Shown: positions 35,410-46,236 of the stretch, in pieces
How positions within the stretch are numbered: position 1 is the stretch's first letter
How the letters are laid out: every line of letters starts with the position of its first letter
Assembly: GCA_963761015.1 (NCBI GenBank)
Contig: CAVXFL010000012.1
Span: 21,248 to 85,247, forward strand
DNA: 64,000 bases
Direction of reading: 5' to 3'
Source: CAVXFL01 sp963761015
Lineage (GTDB): Bacteria > Pseudomonadota > Alphaproteobacteria > Acetobacterales > Acetobacteraceae
Notes under the pieces: generated by a model
Told to the model about the DNA's origin: nothing
The model's input: only the letters and a program-made list of their open reading frames with translations
The model's database searches: none
Position numbers and translations under genes: made by a program

Positions 35410-38263
35410 ATGAACGACACTATCGAATCCGAACTGAAACATAGCAGCATAGCGCCCGAGATCATTTTGGCGTTGGTCAGGGACGGGGTGTTTGTGACTG
35501 ACGCGAAAACCGGGACTTTTACATACGTAAATGACGCTGGCTGTGAGATGTTTGGCTACTCTCAGAGGGAGCTCATCGGCCGCAATATTGGATTCCTCTC
35601 GACGGGAATTCCGCCTTATACGCAAGAAGATGCGGTAGATTGGTTGAAAGGAGGGCAGGGCGATGCGGCAAAGGGATTTGAGTGGCATTGCAAAACCAAG
35701 GGCGGTGGCTTCTTTTGGAGCGAAATTTCGTTGCGAGTTGTGCCGTACGGGGATCATCAGGTAGTTGGTCTGGCGATCGTTCGTGACATTACCGATCGGA
35801 AGCTTTCGAGCAAATTATTACATGATAGTCAGGCCGCACTCGTTGAGGCGCAAGCTGTAGCTCACGTTGGCAGTTGGCAGGTCGACTTGGTCAAAAACAG
35901 CGTTGTATGGTCGGAAGAATGTTATCGAATATTCAACGTCGATCCAGCGACTTTTATTCCGACCTCTGATTACTTCATGGCCCATATTCACCCCGACGAC
36001 CGCGACGCGTTGACCGATACGCACGCCCGGACGCTGCGCGATCGTAGCCACGGCACGCTGGAGCAACGCATCGTGCTCGACGATGGCGCGGTTCGGACGG
36101 TCGAACAGCGATGGGCAAACTTTTTTGACGTCGATGGCAAACCGTTGCGAACCGTCGGCACCATCCAGGATATCACAGCACGCAAAATTGCCGAAAGCAA
36201 ACTGAAGCAGGAAAGAGATTTCTCTGGTGCGTTGATCGACAGTCTTCCTGGGCTATTTGTTGTGTTCGACAGACTTGGTCGCTTCGTTCGCTGCAACGAC
36301 AATATGTCAGCATTGACGGGCGTCCCCATTGAGCAACTGCTGGGAACGGATGCGTTCGCGCTTATAGTGGAGAGCGATCGCGACCTGGCACGGATCAAAA
36401 TGCTTGAGGCCTTCGATGTCGGCGTTGCGAGCGTCGAGTTCGGCGTCCGCTCCAAAGCCGGTGATGTACGCACCATTCTCTGGAATGGTCGAACGATCAT
36501 GAATGAAGGGAGTTGTCAGCTTGTCGCTGTTGGGCTGGACTTGACCGAGATGCGTGAAATCGGGGAGCGTCTACAGACGAGCGAAGAGCGATTCCGTGCG
36601 GTCAGTCAGAATGCCCTGGACGCAATCATCATGATCAATGACGCCGGCGAAGTGACCTATTGGAACCCCGCCGCGGAGCGCATCCTCGGCTATCCGGTCA
36701 GCGAGGCTACTGGCAGAAACGTTCACGAGTGGATTGCGCCACCACGGTTTCGCGAGAAGGCAACCGCGGGACTGGGACGATTTGCCACGACAGGGCAGGG
36801 CGATGTTTTGGGCACGACGCAGGATCTAGCGGCGATCAAAAAGGACGGTGGCGAAATCCCAATCGAGATGTCGATCGCGAGCTTTCGGCTCGGCGCGAAG
36901 TGGCAGGCGGTCGCGTTCCTGCGGGATGTCACCGTACGGAAGCGTATGGAACAACAGATGGCGCATATGGCGCACCACGACATATTGACGGGCCTCGACA
37001 ATCGCGGGGTGTTCGTTGATATGCTGAATCAGGCGATCGCCATGTCGCAGCGAGGCGGCAAGCTTTTTGCTGTCCTCTACCTCGATCTTGATCACTTCAA
37101 GGACGTCAACGACACTCTGGGTCATCCGGCCGGAGACGAGTTGCTGCGGTCGGTGGCCCGGCGCCTGCTGGCGGCCGTTCGGACATCCGACGTCGTCGCG
37201 CGGTTCGGAGGTGACGAGTTCGCACTGATCGCGACCAATCTGCCTGAGCCTAAAGATGCCGCCAAGCTGGCGGACAAGATACTTCAGGCGCTCAGCGTTC
37301 CCATATTCATCCAAGGCAGCGAGATACGTTCCGAGGCAAGCATCGGTATCGCCGTTTATGGAGAGGATGCACCAGACGCAGAGACGCTCCTGGCCCATGC
37401 CGATCTCGCCCTGTACCGAGCCAAGTCCGAGGGGCGAGGGACGTTCCGGTTCTTTGCCGCCTCGATGGATACGGAAGGTACGGGCGAGGGTGACGCTCGA
37501 CGCCGAACTTCGCGATGCGTTGGCCCGCGGCCAGTTCTTTCTTGTGTACCAACCCCAAATCGATGTCGACACTGGCCACGTCATCGGTGTGGAGGCGATG
37601 GTTCGCTGGCGGCATCCTAGGTTGGGAGTCATTTTACCAGCCAACTTCATTCCTGCTACGGAAAAAGATGGACTGATCGTGGGGCTGTGGCGTTGGGTAT
37701 TGCACGAGGCCTGCCGTCAAATGAAGGAATGGATCGATGCCGGGATCGGCCCGCCGCTGATAGGGGTGAATTTGTCAGTGCTGCAATTCAAGACGCCGAC
37801 GGAGATCGAGAATGTCATCGTGGCGATTTTGGCCGAACTCGCTCTGCCACCACACCTGCTAGAGCTTGAACTGACGGAGAGCGTCCTCATGGAAGCGTCG
37901 CATGGAAGCGACATCTTCCATCGGCTCCGCGATGCGGGCGTGCGCATCGCGATTGATGACTTTGGTAGCGGATATTCGTCGCTTAGTTATCTCGTCCACC
38001 TTCCGGTCGATCGCATCAAGATCGCGCAGAATTTTACGGCCGATCTGACGTCGAATTCGAGCGCCGCGAAAATTGTCAAGGCGTCCATTGGGCTGGCGCA
38101 TGATCTTGGGCTCGACGTCGTCGTGGAGGGTGTGGAGACAGAAGCGCAACTGGAGCTGATCAAGTCCTGGGATTGCCACAAAGTGCAGGGATACTATTTT
38201 TGCAAGCCATTACCCGCTGAAGAGACGGCGGTATTCCTGCGTGCCAACGCCCTGGCCAAGTAG
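35410..38263 (+). pseudogene. Multi-PAS GGDEF-EAL cyclic-di-GMP protein (frameshifted)
   Basis: ~950-residue soluble sensor. Four PAS-type domains are visible (~15-135, ~140-275, ~280-400, ~405-530; for example TYVNDAGCEMFGYSQRELIG, the DDRDAL/TGTIQDITARK end and VTYWNPAAERILGYPV), then GGDEF (~535-690) with intact GGDEF and an RTSD I-site, then EAL. The frame breaks near 37474-37478, just after RFFAASMDTE: removing one base restores MDTEVRARVTLDAELRDALARGQFF. The EAL part reads EAMVRW in place of EALxRW and KIAQNF in place of KIDxSF, but keeps DDFGSGYSSL. Codon use is AT-richer than in the neighbours. If the break is real, an active cyclase without phosphodiesterase remains. Confidence 0.88.
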
Positions 38264-38686
38264 GTTCCGAAGCAAGCGCTTTGCCAAACGTCAGCAGATG
38301 CCGTGGACGAAGCGCGACGCGCAGGTGCTGCCGCGGACCCGAACCCGGACGCTTGACGGCACGCTCCGGTCTCGCTTCGAGGAATGGTATCCGGGCCTCG
38401 CCAACGACAATGCGACAGAGGCGGGTCATGCGACCCTTCAACACGCGTCTTCAGAGCGATGGGCGTTCATGAATCCACAAGCGAGCGAAATCGTTTAAGT
38501 TCTCTAAAATATACAGATCCGTCAGGCTTGATAACGCTCACAAATGATCCGAGCGGACTACCGCCCGGCTGGACACTTGACCCTACACACAAATATCCAG
38601 GATTAATAGCTTTGGCGTGGTTGTTTCAAATCGAATCGCCGTCCTGTCTCGCGCGTTCACGAGGACCCGGGCGCGTTTGGAGGCGC
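38264..38686. other. 423-base region without a confident gene
   Basis: Several short overlapping frames occur on both strands, but none has a convincing start, ribosome-binding site or protein-like composition. Composition is mixed and partly AT-rich, as in the preceding gene. The GGAGG at 38679-38683 belongs to the DedA-like gene. Confidence 0.4.
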
Positions 38687-38689
38687 ATC

Positions 38690-39202
38690 ATCGGAAATCT
38701 GACCGAATCCACGCTGACCTTCGTTCGCAATCACGAAGCCTGGGCGCCGGTGGTGGTTTTCGCGCTCTCCTTCGGCGAATCGTTGGCGATCGTCTCGCTG
38801 ATCCTCCCGGCCACCGTGATCCTGCTTGGGGCCGGCACGGTTATGGCCGCCGCGGAACTCGGATTTTGGCCGATCTGGGCCGGCGCCGTGCTCGGGGCGG
38901 TGTTCGGCGACTGGATCTCGTACTGGTTCGGCTACCGTTTCAGCGACAGGGTCGGCGGCCTCTGGCCGCTGTCGCGCCACCCGGAACTGCTGCCGAGGGG
39001 GCAGCGCTTCTTCGAGAAATGGGGCGCGCTGGGGGTGTTTTTCGGCCGCTTCCTGGGCCCGTTGCGCTCAGTCATGCCGCTGGTGGCGGGAATATGCGGC
39101 ATGCGGCAACTGCCGTTTCAGGCCGCCAACATCGCCTCCGCCCTGCTCTGGGCAACCTCGGTGCTCGCCCCCGGCACGTTCGTGGTCCGGTGGTTTCTGT
39201 AG
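38690..39202 (+). CDS. DedA-family membrane protein
   Basis: ~170-residue DedA/SNARE-associated-type membrane protein. After LTFVRNHEAWAPVVVFALSFGESLA come the signature LILPATVILLGAGTVMA and VLGAVFGDWISYWFGYRF, the FFEKWGALGVFFGRFLGPLRSVMPLVAG motif with conserved Gly/Arg/Pro, and final hydrophobic helices. DedA proteins help keep membrane lipids and proton motive force in order. The start is unclear: there is no ATG, GTG or TTG at the expected place; a GGAGG lies just before ATCATC (38687-38692). The coordinates start at the second ATC as the best guess. A much longer frame from 38384 is not protein-like. Confidence 0.7.
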   Translation: MGNLTESTLTFVRNHEAWAPVVVFALSFGESLAIVSLILPATVILLGAGTVMAAAELGFWPIWAGAVLGAVFGDWISYWFGYRFSDRVGGLWPLSRHPELLPRGQRFFEKWGALGVFFGRFLGPLRSVMPLVAGICGMRQLPFQAANIASALLWATSVLAPGTFVVRWFL

Positions 39203-39427
39203 CCTTTGTCCGCGGCAAGATAGCAAAGCAGTACGTCACCGCGAAACTTGCCCGGTAGCGGCCGAACTGCCGCTCGCCGAGGGTGTTCTGTCGCCGGCAA
39301 CGATATCCGGGATCGCGGAAGGGGCGAGCAGCCCTGCCGCGGCAGTCCGTTTACACCCGGACGACGCCGCCATCGGCGGATCGCTCGGCCGGCGGTCCGC
39401 CACGCAACTCCTCGGAGGAATCCTGCA

Positions 39428-40102
39428 ATGCAATTCTCGAAGCTTGGCGCTTTTACCGCGCTGGGGCCGCGCTGGCGCTGCCCGCCATGGCGCATGCCGA
39501 CCATCCCTGGATGGCGCAAAGCGGCCAGGGCGACTACTCGGGCTCCAATCAGGCGACGAACAGCCCGAGCGACTATTCAGACAATTTCGGCGGTTCCGAA
39601 CGGACCATAGGCCAGAACACCGGGCCGAATCACTACGTCCAGGGCGGTCCTGGCAGGGTACATGCACGGCCACTGGTTCCACCACCGACTGATCGCGCAC
39701 GAAATCCACGCCCTCAGGCAATCCCTGGAGCGCGCCGGGTTCTCGCATGTCGGGGTCATGCCGGAATCCTTCCTTGTCCGGGCTCAGGACAACCAAGGGC
39801 ACGACGTGCTGATGCTCGTCAGCCCGCACGCCATCCAGGAAATGGTGGCGCTCCACGCCGGCCAGCGCGGTCCCGGCGGCATGGGCATGGGCAAGCAGGG
39901 CATGATGGGCCAGGGTGGCATGATGCACCGCCAAGGCGGCATGATGGGCCAGGGCGGGATGATGGGCCAAGGCGACATGCGTTACGGTGGCATGATGCAC
40001 CACCAAGGCGGCATGATGGGGCAAAACGGCATGAATTCCGGCGGCATGGCCGGGAATTTCGGGCCGATAAATCGCGGCGGCATGAACGGCAACCGCGAAT
40101 GA
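39428..40102 (+). pseudogene. Exported Gly/Met-repeat protein (frame disturbed)
   Basis: Sensible sequence switches frame twice. ATG 39428 opens MQFSKLGAFTAL; the signal peptide then continues in the second frame (GAALALPAMAHA, DHPWMAQSGQGDYSGSNQATN... to about 39650), and the first frame resumes with MHGHWFHHRLIAHEIHALRQSLERAGFSHVGVMPESFLVRAQ. The total is a multiple of three, so the two indels compensate. The C-terminal ~80 residues are built of GGMMGQ-type repeats with Met, Gly, Gln and His, then GPINRGGMNGNRE. It is exported and Met/His-rich, hence a possible metal-binding protein (inference). Function unknown. Confidence 0.65.
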
Positions 40103-40229
40103 CCGACCCGCGCTCGGTTTGCCGCTGAGCGGAGATCCGAGAGGGCCGGTCGCGACGCCCGGCCCTCGTCGCGCGCGCGGCCGCCATTCGGGCGCAACCG
40201 CAGGCCAGCCACAACCGTTTCCAGCCGCC

Positions 40230-41660
40230 GTGGATCGCGTTTTCGAGACCGATGTGCCGGCGCGGCTGGATCGCCTGCCCTGGAGCCGGTTCCACTGGCT
40301 CGTGGTGATCGCGCTCGGCATCACCTGGATCCTCGACGGGCTGGAAGTGACGCTGGTCGGCTCGCTCTCGGGGGCGATCGCCGAAAGCCCGTCGTTGCAT
40401 CTCTCGGGCGGGCAAATCGGCTGGTCGGCGAGCGCGTATCTGGCCGGCGCGGTCGGCGGCGCGCTGCTGTTCGGATGGCTGACCGACCGGCTGGGGCGCA
40501 AGAAGCTGTTCAGCATCACGGTCGCCATCTACGCGGTCGCCACGGTCCTGACCGGCCTTTCCTGGAATTTCTGGGCCTTCGCCGCTTTTCGCTTCATGAC
40601 CGGCACCGGCATCGGCGGCGAGTACGCGGCCGTGAACGCCACCATCCAGGAGTTGATCCCCGCCCGCCGTCGCGGCTTCACGGACCTGGTCATCAACGGC
40701 AGCTTCTGGCTCGGCGCCGCGCTCGGCGCCGGGGGCGCGGTCGTCGCGCTCAATCCCCGAATCGTTCCCCCCGAGGTCGGCTGGCGTGCCGCGTTCGTGG
40801 TCGGCGGCGTGATCGGCATGGTGGTGCTGTTCCTGCGCCGCTGGATTCCGGAGAGCCCGCGGTGGCTGATGACGCACGGCCAGCCGGAACAAGCCGCCCA
40901 CGTGGTCGCCGGGATCGAGCGGCGCGTCGAGCGGGAGACCGGCCGCCCGCTGCCGGAGGTCCCGGGGCCGAAGCTGCGGCTGCGGCGCGACGTGCGCGCC
41001 TGGTATTTGGCGAGCTTCGAGGCGCTGTTCCGTCGCTATCCCCGGCGCACCGTGCTCGGGATCTCGCTGATGGCGGCCCAGGCGTTCTGCTACAACGCCG
41101 TGCTGTTCACCTACGCGCTGATCCTGACCAATTTCTACGGCATCAAGTCGGGCAATGTCGGGCTGTTCATGCTGCCCTTCGCGCTCGGCAATTTCCTCGG
41201 GCCGCTGCTGCTCGGGCGGATGTTCGACGCCGTCGGCCGCAAGCCGATGATCACCGCGACCTATGCGCTGTCCGGGGTGCTGATGGCCTTCACCGGCTGG
41301 CTGTTCGCGCAAGGGGCGCTGAGCGCGGTGGAGCAGACCGCCGCCTGGACCGGCATCTTCTTCGTGGCCTCCGCCGCGGCCAGTTCCGCGTACCTGACGG
41401 TGGGCGAAAGCTTTCCACTGGAGGTGCGGGCGGTCGCCATTTCCATCTTCTACGCGTTCGGCACGGCGGTGGGCGGCATCGCCGGTCCGGCGCTGTTCGG
41501 GGCGCTCATCGAGACCGGATCGCGCCACGAGATCCTTTGGGGCTACCTGCTGGCCGGCGGGCTGATGCTGGGCGCCGCGGGGGTCGAGGCGGTGCTCGGC
41601 GTAGCGGCGGAAAAACGGCCATTGGAGGAGGTTGCGCGCCCGCTTTCGAGCGCCGACTGA
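40230..41660 (+). CDS. MFS transporter, sugar-porter-like
   Basis: ~476 residues, about 12 membrane helices. Major-facilitator motifs: GWLTDRLGRKKLF between helices 2 and 3, RFMTGTGIGGEYAAVNATIQELIPARRRG in helices 4-5, RRWIPESPRWLM before the central loop and MFDAVGRKPM in the C-terminal half. This resembles the sugar/organic-acid porters of the AraJ/xylose or benzoate type, substrate unknown. The start is uncertain: GTG 40230 gives the family N-terminus; TTG 40119 is in frame but overlaps the previous gene's tail context. Confidence 0.85.
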   Translation: MDRVFETDVPARLDRLPWSRFHWLVVIALGITWILDGLEVTLVGSLSGAIAESPSLHLSGGQIGWSASAYLAGAVGGALLFGWLTDRLGRKKLFSITVAIYAVATVLTGLSWNFWAFAAFRFMTGTGIGGEYAAVNATIQELIPARRRGFTDLVINGSFWLGAALGAGGAVVALNPRIVPPEVGWRAAFVVGGVIGMVVLFLRRWIPESPRWLMTHGQPEQAAHVVAGIERRVERETGRPLPEVPGPKLRLRRDVRAWYLASFEALFRRYPRRTVLGISLMAAQAFCYNAVLFTYALILTNFYGIKSGNVGLFMLPFALGNFLGPLLLGRMFDAVGRKPMITATYALSGVLMAFTGWLFAQGALSAVEQTAAWTGIFFVASAAASSAYLTVGESFPLEVRAVAISIFYAFGTAVGGIAGPALFGALIETGSRHEILWGYLLAGGLMLGAAGVEAVLGVAAEKRPLEEVARPLSSAD

Positions 41661-41742
41661 AACTTCCGCCACCCGGCGGAAACCGCCCGTGGTGCTGCGC
41701 CGTTCAGGCCTGGACGGGGGGCGTAAACCACGGAGACCAAAG

Positions 41743-41928
41743 ATGGACAAGGATCGCGTTAAAGGGTCGATGCACGAGGCCAAGGGCGCGGTGAAGGAAA
41801 CCGCCGGCAAGGTGCTCGGTGATCGGAAGACCGAAGCCGAAGGCAAGGCGGAGAAGGTCGGCGGCAAGGCGGAGAACGCCTACGGCAGCGCCAAGGACGC
41901 CGCGCGGGAAGCCGCGAAGGGCAGTTAA
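41743..41928 (+). CDS. CsbD-family stress protein
   Basis: 61-residue hydrophilic protein, nearly all charged residues, Gly and Ala: MDKDRVKGSMHEAKGAVKETAGKVLGDRKTEAEGKAEKVGGKAEN. The KGxxxxxKGxVKExxGKxxGDxxxExEGKxxKxxGK repeat layout is the CsbD signature; such proteins rise during general stress, and their role is unclear. ATG 41743 follows a purine-rich stretch. A strong hairpin lies just after the stop. Confidence 0.92.
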   Translation: MDKDRVKGSMHEAKGAVKETAGKVLGDRKTEAEGKAEKVGGKAENAYGSAKDAAREAAKGS

Positions 41929-41953
41929 GACCGCAAATCCGGCCGAATGTGAT

Positions 41954-41990
41954 CGGGGCTCGCGGGATTTCCCGCGAGCCCCGTTGCTTT
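41954..41990 (+). terminator. Hairpin terminator after CsbD
   Basis: Perfect 13-base-pair stem (41954-41966 with 41971-41983; arms cggggctcgcggg and cccgcgagccccg) closing a four-base loop, followed by ttgcttt. Typical Rho-independent shape with a short T-tract. It separates csbD from the opposite-strand small gene and may serve both. Confidence 0.8.
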
Positions 41991-42000
41991 GCGCAAATCT

Positions 42001-42222
42001 CTACGACCGGTTCTCCGTGTGGGTATGGTGCAAATCGCGCTGGCCGCCACCGCCCGAGACGCCGCTCGACCGCGTGTTGGTCGGCTCGTCGGGGGCTGGT
42101 CCGGCCTGCTCGCCGCCCTTTTCGTGGCCCATGGACTGGCAGTTCTTACCGGGGTGCTCGCGGTCCCGATGGCTGCTGCCCGGACCACCGAAGCGCCCGG
42201 TATCCTCGTGCTTGTCCGGCAT
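42001..42222 (-). CDS. Small hydrophilic protein, unknown
   Basis: 73 residues, very polar, no hydrophobic segment: MPDKHEDTGRFGGPGSSHRDREHPGKNCQSMGHEKGGEQ... ending DLHHTHTENRS. Probably disordered. Its ATG begins three bases after the stop of the gene upstream, so the two are tightly linked. Weak codon evidence; family not recognised. Confidence 0.5.
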   Translation of the reverse strand: MPDKHEDTGRFGGPGSSHRDREHPGKNCQSMGHEKGGEQAGPAPDEPTNTRSSGVSGGGGQRDLHHTHTENRS

Positions 42223-42224
42223 GC

Positions 42225-42393
42225 TCAACGGTCCTGCTGAAAGCCCTGGTTGGTCGTGTTCTGATCGGTGTTGCCCTGCCGGCCCTGCTCGGCAGGGTTG
42301 CGCTCGCGCGGCGGGCGCGCTTCGCCCTTGACCCGCTCTTCGGCCGTCGGCGCGTCGCGCGGCGCAGCGGTTGCGAATTGCGCGTACGCTCAC
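42225..42393 (-). CDS. Small hydrophilic protein ending [11 protein letters not shown]
   Basis: The frame ends in a very protein-like tail: [19 protein letters not shown] followed by [21 protein letters not shown] and TGA. The 'GRQGNxxQNTTNQGxQQDR' ending is one I associate with small hypothetical proteins of alphaproteobacteria. The start is unresolved: upstream in this frame a TGA appears with no start codon after it, while a GTG at 42393 lies in another frame. This suggests one more single-base indel near the N-terminus. Confidence 0.45.
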
Positions 42394-42432
42394 ATCCCGT
42401 TACACCCCCGCTCCAGCGACCAGGAGCGAGCG

Positions 42433-43740
<1,308 letters not shown>

Positions 43741-43770
43741 GTAGCGGCGCCCGACGGGAGGTGCTCTCCA

Positions 43771-46165
43771 ATGTCCGAGTCGACGGACCAGACTGAGCGG
43801 GAGCAGCCTGAACCGGCAAACCCGAGCCTGTCGCTGCTGTGCGACGAGCAGCTCGATCCGCTGTTCTGGCCGAGCGCGCGCCCGACCGTTCAGAGCGCCT
43901 GGTACGGCCACGTGCCATTCGCGCACTGGATCGTCACCGCCGCGCGCCCGGCGATGATCGTGGAGTTGGGGACCTATAGCGGCGTCTCGTCACTCCGCCT
44001 TTTGCGAGGCGGTTGTGCGCTCCGGATTGGACGCCCACTGCGTCGCGGTGGACACCTGGAAGGGCGACGAGCACGCCGGACATTACGGGGAGAATGTCTT
44101 TCAGGAGTTCCGCGCCTTCCACGACCAGCAATACGCGGCGTTCTCAACCTTGCTGCGCGCGAGCTTCGACGACGCCGTGGGCCAGTTCGAGGACGGCTCG
44201 ATCGACTTGCTGCACATAGACGGGCTGCACACGTACGAAGCGGTCAGCCACGATTTCGCGACTTGGCTGCCCAAGATGGGCAATGACGGAATCGTTCTGC
44301 TGCACGACATCGCGGTGATCGGGCGCGGGTTTGGCGTTCACCGGTTCTGGGACGAACTGAGGGAGCGATATCCCTCCTTCGCGTTCGCGCATTCCTTCGG
44401 GCTCGGCGTGGTCGCCGTGGGCACCCACGTGCGAGAGCCGGTCGCGGCGCTGTGCGGCTTGTCCGGAGCGGCGGCCGAGAGGGCGCGCGAGCGGTTCGCG
44501 CGGCTCGGCGAGTTGCACGAGGTGCGCTCCGCCCTCGCGATCGCGGTCACGCTCATGCAGCCGCCGCCGGCCCAGGAACCGCGCCCCGCCGAACCAGAGC
44601 CCCAGGAGCCGCAAGATCAGGAAGCGGCGCAATTAGCGCCGGCGCCCATGGAACCTGTCGCGGCTACGCGGATCGATGCGAGCGAGGGCATCAGCGTGGT
44701 CGCGCTGCCGGACGCCGCCGAGCCGGTTCGGGGGCTGGAGGACATCTGGGTTTCGGTGGCCGCCCTGCTTCGACATATGGAGCAGTTCAACAGAAACGAG
44801 CAGACGTTATACGACCAGCAGCTGGGAACGATCCGCGACGGGTGTTTCCTCCTGCCGTCGGTGTTTGACAACGCGCAGGCCGACACGTGCCTGCAATCCT
44901 ATTACGTGCCGCACCGATTCTATTATCGGTTCACGGGCCCCGAGGAGTATTTCTGGATCACCGGCCCGCTGGACAGCGCGTACGCGCTCTCGACCGTCTA
45001 CTTCCCCGATCGCCATGTCGCGGTGACGCTGCGGCCCGGCGATATCTCGGACTCCGAGCTTCTGGAATTCGCGTTGCTGCGCGCCGAGGTGAGCAAGCCT
45101 GCGCCGGAACCGGTGCCGAACGCCGGCAAGCGTCTGGTGGTCACGGGATTTCCGCATTTCACGCACGCGCTATGGAACGAACTGCCGGCGCTGGAACGCA
45201 TCGCCACGGCTGGCCTCGGCGAGCGCATGACGATCGCGGCGGCCTACGAGCCATACGGCCCGATCCTGGAACTGCTCCCCGAGTTGGATTGCGAGGTGGC
45301 GCCGTTCACGCGTGACCAGACCGCCGAACTGAATCGTCAGAACAGACTGATCGTCGGCCTCGGATCGCTGAGGATCACGCAGTCGATACTGGAGCGGGTT
45401 CGCGAGGTGGCGCTCCGATACACCGATGCGGCGGTCATCGCGGAGCGCGACCGCTTCCGCACCGCGCACGGCCCGATCTTCTGGCTTTCGGTCAAGCCGC
45501 CGCCGCGAACCTTGCTGCGCCAGTCCGAGGTGCTCGCGGGCCTGATCGTGCTGATAAGGCAGCGATATCCGGCTGCGGGCTTCATCCTGGACGGCACCTC
45601 CCGGCCCTGGGATGCGGCAACCAACCCGAACTACGCCGGCTGGTTCAGCGACGAACTCGCCGAGGCGAGCAGGCTCTCGGCGGCCGAGATCGAAGCGGTG
45701 CTGGAGGAACTCGAACCCGAACTCCGCGAAACGGTGCGCGTCGTGTCGGACGTTTCGGTGTGCGAGGAGATCGCCTGGGGCGCTATCGCCGATTTCTATT
45801 TCTGCCACTTCGGCACGATGCAGAACAAGATTGGCTGGACCCATCCGGTTCCGGGAATGATCCATACCGGTGGCCCGTTCAGGGACGCGTTCGATCCGAT
45901 AACGCGCGTGGTCGAGAACGGCCCTCCCTGTTACCTCATTCCGGCGCATCTGGTGGAGGACCTGGAACCGGAAGCGGAAGCCGTGCTCGACGGCGAGCGC
46001 GACGAGGGCAACTACCGCTTCACATCGATCGAGGACGTTGCCCTCGAAATCCTGGCGGCATTCGAAATATCCCTGGAAGACGCCCGCGAGGCGCCGAAGG
46101 AGCGCGAGCAGGCGGCGGTGGTCGAGGACGAAGGTCTTCCGGACGTAACGCGGCATGTGGAGTAG
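43771..46165 (+). pseudogene. Class I methyltransferase fused to a long unknown C-terminal region (frameshifted)
   Basis: ~797-residue protein. Residues ~1-230 form a class I SAM-dependent methyltransferase of the cephalosporin-hydroxylase/Methyltransf_24 kind: MIVELGTYSGVS, AVDTWKGDEHAG, FEDGSIDLLHIDGLHTYEAVSHD and LHDIAVIGRGFGVHRFWDEL. An acidic, Pro-rich linker follows (PPPAQEPRPAEPEPQEPQDQE). The ~450-residue C-terminal region (VFDNAQADTCLQSYYVPHRFYYRF, LVVTGFPHFTHALWNELPALERI, VEDLEPEAEAVLDGERDEGNYRF) is unrecognised but could be glycosyltransferase-like. Frames split near 43990: dropping one base restores GVSYSAFCEAVVRSGLDAH. GGAGGT precedes ATG 43771. Confidence 0.8.
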
Positions 46166-46236
46166 CATCCTGTAGAGTGGGATGATTTAGCGTCGAATCG
46201 GGGTTTTCCCGGGTCGGCTGCGGACGACCAGATGCG

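Noticed and set aside
42240..42432. S-adenosylhomocysteine riboswitch before ahcY
   Set aside because: I looked for a conserved structured leader but saw only coding-like sequence of a minus-strand small gene.
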